Assembly (NCBI RefSeq): GCF_902703175.1
Contig: NZ_CACRYJ010000071.1
Span: 62,001 to 126,000 of the forward strand
DNA: 64,000 nucleotides
From: Occultella aeris
GTDB lineage: Bacteria > Actinomycetota > Actinomycetes > Actinomycetales > Beutenbergiaceae
Direction: 5' to 3'
Shown: positions 63,628 through 64,000 of the stretch, piece after piece
Numbering within the stretch: the first letter of the stretch is position 1
Layout: each line of letters opens with the position of its first letter
Notes under the pieces: model-generated
Told to the model about the DNA's origin: nothing
The model's input: only the letters and a program-made list of their open reading frames with translations
Database searches by the model: none
Program-made: the position numbers and the translations under genes

Positions 63628-64000
63628 ATGCCTCTCCACGGTGAGTACGCGCCCAGCCCCAGCGACCGGTCCGCCAGGCAGGTGACCGCCTACGAGTCCT
63701 CGCAAGGAACGAAAGGCATCACGCTCGGCGGGAAGCCGGTCGTGATCCTCACCACGATCGGCGCCCGCTCCGGCAAGCTCCGCAAGGTCCCGCTGATGCG
63801 CGTGGAGCACGACGGCGAGTACCTCGCCGTCGCGTCGTTGGGCGGAGCCGCGAAGAACCCGGTCTGGTACCACAACCTGCTCGCCGACCCGCGGGTGGAG
63901 CTCCAGGACGGGCCACAGAAGTGGGACATGGTCGCCCGTGAGCTCTCCGGGCCCGAGCGCGAGGCCTGGTGGACGCGGGCCGTGGCGGCCTTCGACAACT
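63628..64000 (+). CDS. Deazaflavin-dependent nitroreductase-family protein (partial)
   Basis: The first 124 codons of a Ddn-like split-barrel protein run off the right edge. Marks are [19 protein letters not shown] and [19 protein letters not shown], followed by [18 protein letters not shown], which together are typical of the F420-dependent (deazaflavin) nitroreductase family. Members reduce quinones or other compounds with F420H2. The ATG is nine bases after the NTF2-like gene stop, so the two may be cotranscribed. Confidence 0.88.
   Translation, partial: MPLHGEYAPSPSDRSARQVTAYESSQGTKGITLGGKPVVILTTIGARSGKLRKVPLMRVEHDGEYLAVASLGGAAKNPVWYHNLLADPRVELQDGPQKWDMVARELSGPEREAWWTRAVAAFDN

Overview
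The window is a GC-rich stretch from an actinobacterium. The evidence is GTG/TTG starts, many ATGA/GTGA four-base overlaps, a phosphatidylinositol-mannoside (PIM) lipid cluster, PdxS/PdxT vitamin B6 synthesis, a long Rel protein, a Ddn-like F420-type oxidoreductase and several leaderless-type promoters. The gene order (alaS-ruvX-mltG-aroE-aroC-aroK-aroB-aroQ-efp-nusB and thrS-HIT-pgsA-acyltransferase-pimA) fits Micrococcales, perhaps near Beutenbergiaceae/Ruaniaceae. The family assignment is an inference, not something read directly.

Layout. 1-5.2 kb (minus): narK-narG-narH, a respiratory nitrate reductase operon that runs off the left edge. 5.3-6.9 kb (minus): a Tat-exported parallel beta-helix protein with palindromes upstream. 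7.1-7.4 kb (minus): tRNA-Gly, tRNA-Cys and tRNA-Val with a promoter and a strong terminator. 7.5-8.6 kb: pabB. 8.6-12.1 kb: a small accessory region with a gene remnant, three poorly conserved or unknown genes, tRNA-Val(CAC) and a decayed alpha/beta hydrolase. 12.1-19.7 kb (plus): thrS, an Ap4A-phosphorylase-like HIT protein, the first enzymes of PIM synthesis, and two membrane proteins (LemA-like and PrsW). 19.7-25.0 kb: pdxS-NUDIX-pdxT, a YebC-family protein and ruvCAB. 25.1-31.7 kb: yajC-secD-secF, apt and rel. 31.7-34.6 kb (minus): a DUF349 protein and an anchored cyclophilin. 34.8-36.2 kb: hisS. 36.4-38.3 kb (minus): a DeaD-type helicase. 38.5-44.8 kb (plus): two dynamin-like GTPases, aspS and an acetyltransferase. 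44.9-47.1 kb (minus): an MMPL transporter. 47.2-51.6 kb: rarA, a lone cytochrome P450 (minus), rpsD and two small membrane proteins. 51.6-63.1 kb (plus): alaS, ruvX, mltG, the shikimate genes with a prepilin peptidase among them, a SatD/membrane-protein pair, efp and nusB. 63.2-64 kb: an NTF2-like protein and a truncated Ddn-like protein.

How the genes work together. Most of the window is core housekeeping: translation (thrS, hisS, aspS, alaS, rpsD, efp), Holliday-junction processing (ruvCAB, rarA; ruvX is related), protein export (yajC-secDF), the stringent response and purine salvage (rel, apt), PLP synthesis, and chorismate synthesis (aroE/C/K/B/Q) feeding folate (pabB).

The most interesting accessory element is a compact two-gene module at 60.9-62.0 kb. 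A SatD-family protein with a C-terminal helix-turn-helix is followed by a three-helix membrane protein. The promoter carries two copies of CTTGAT-N8-ATCAAG and apparently drives a leaderless transcript. The module sits between aroQ and efp and looks like a self-regulated sensor/membrane-effector system of unknown role. Other points of note are a cloverleaf-like leader that would hide the aroC ribosome-binding site, an acidic repeat-containing insertion in SecD with an EF-hand-like loop, and a hydrolase pseudogene that has also lost its nucleophile.
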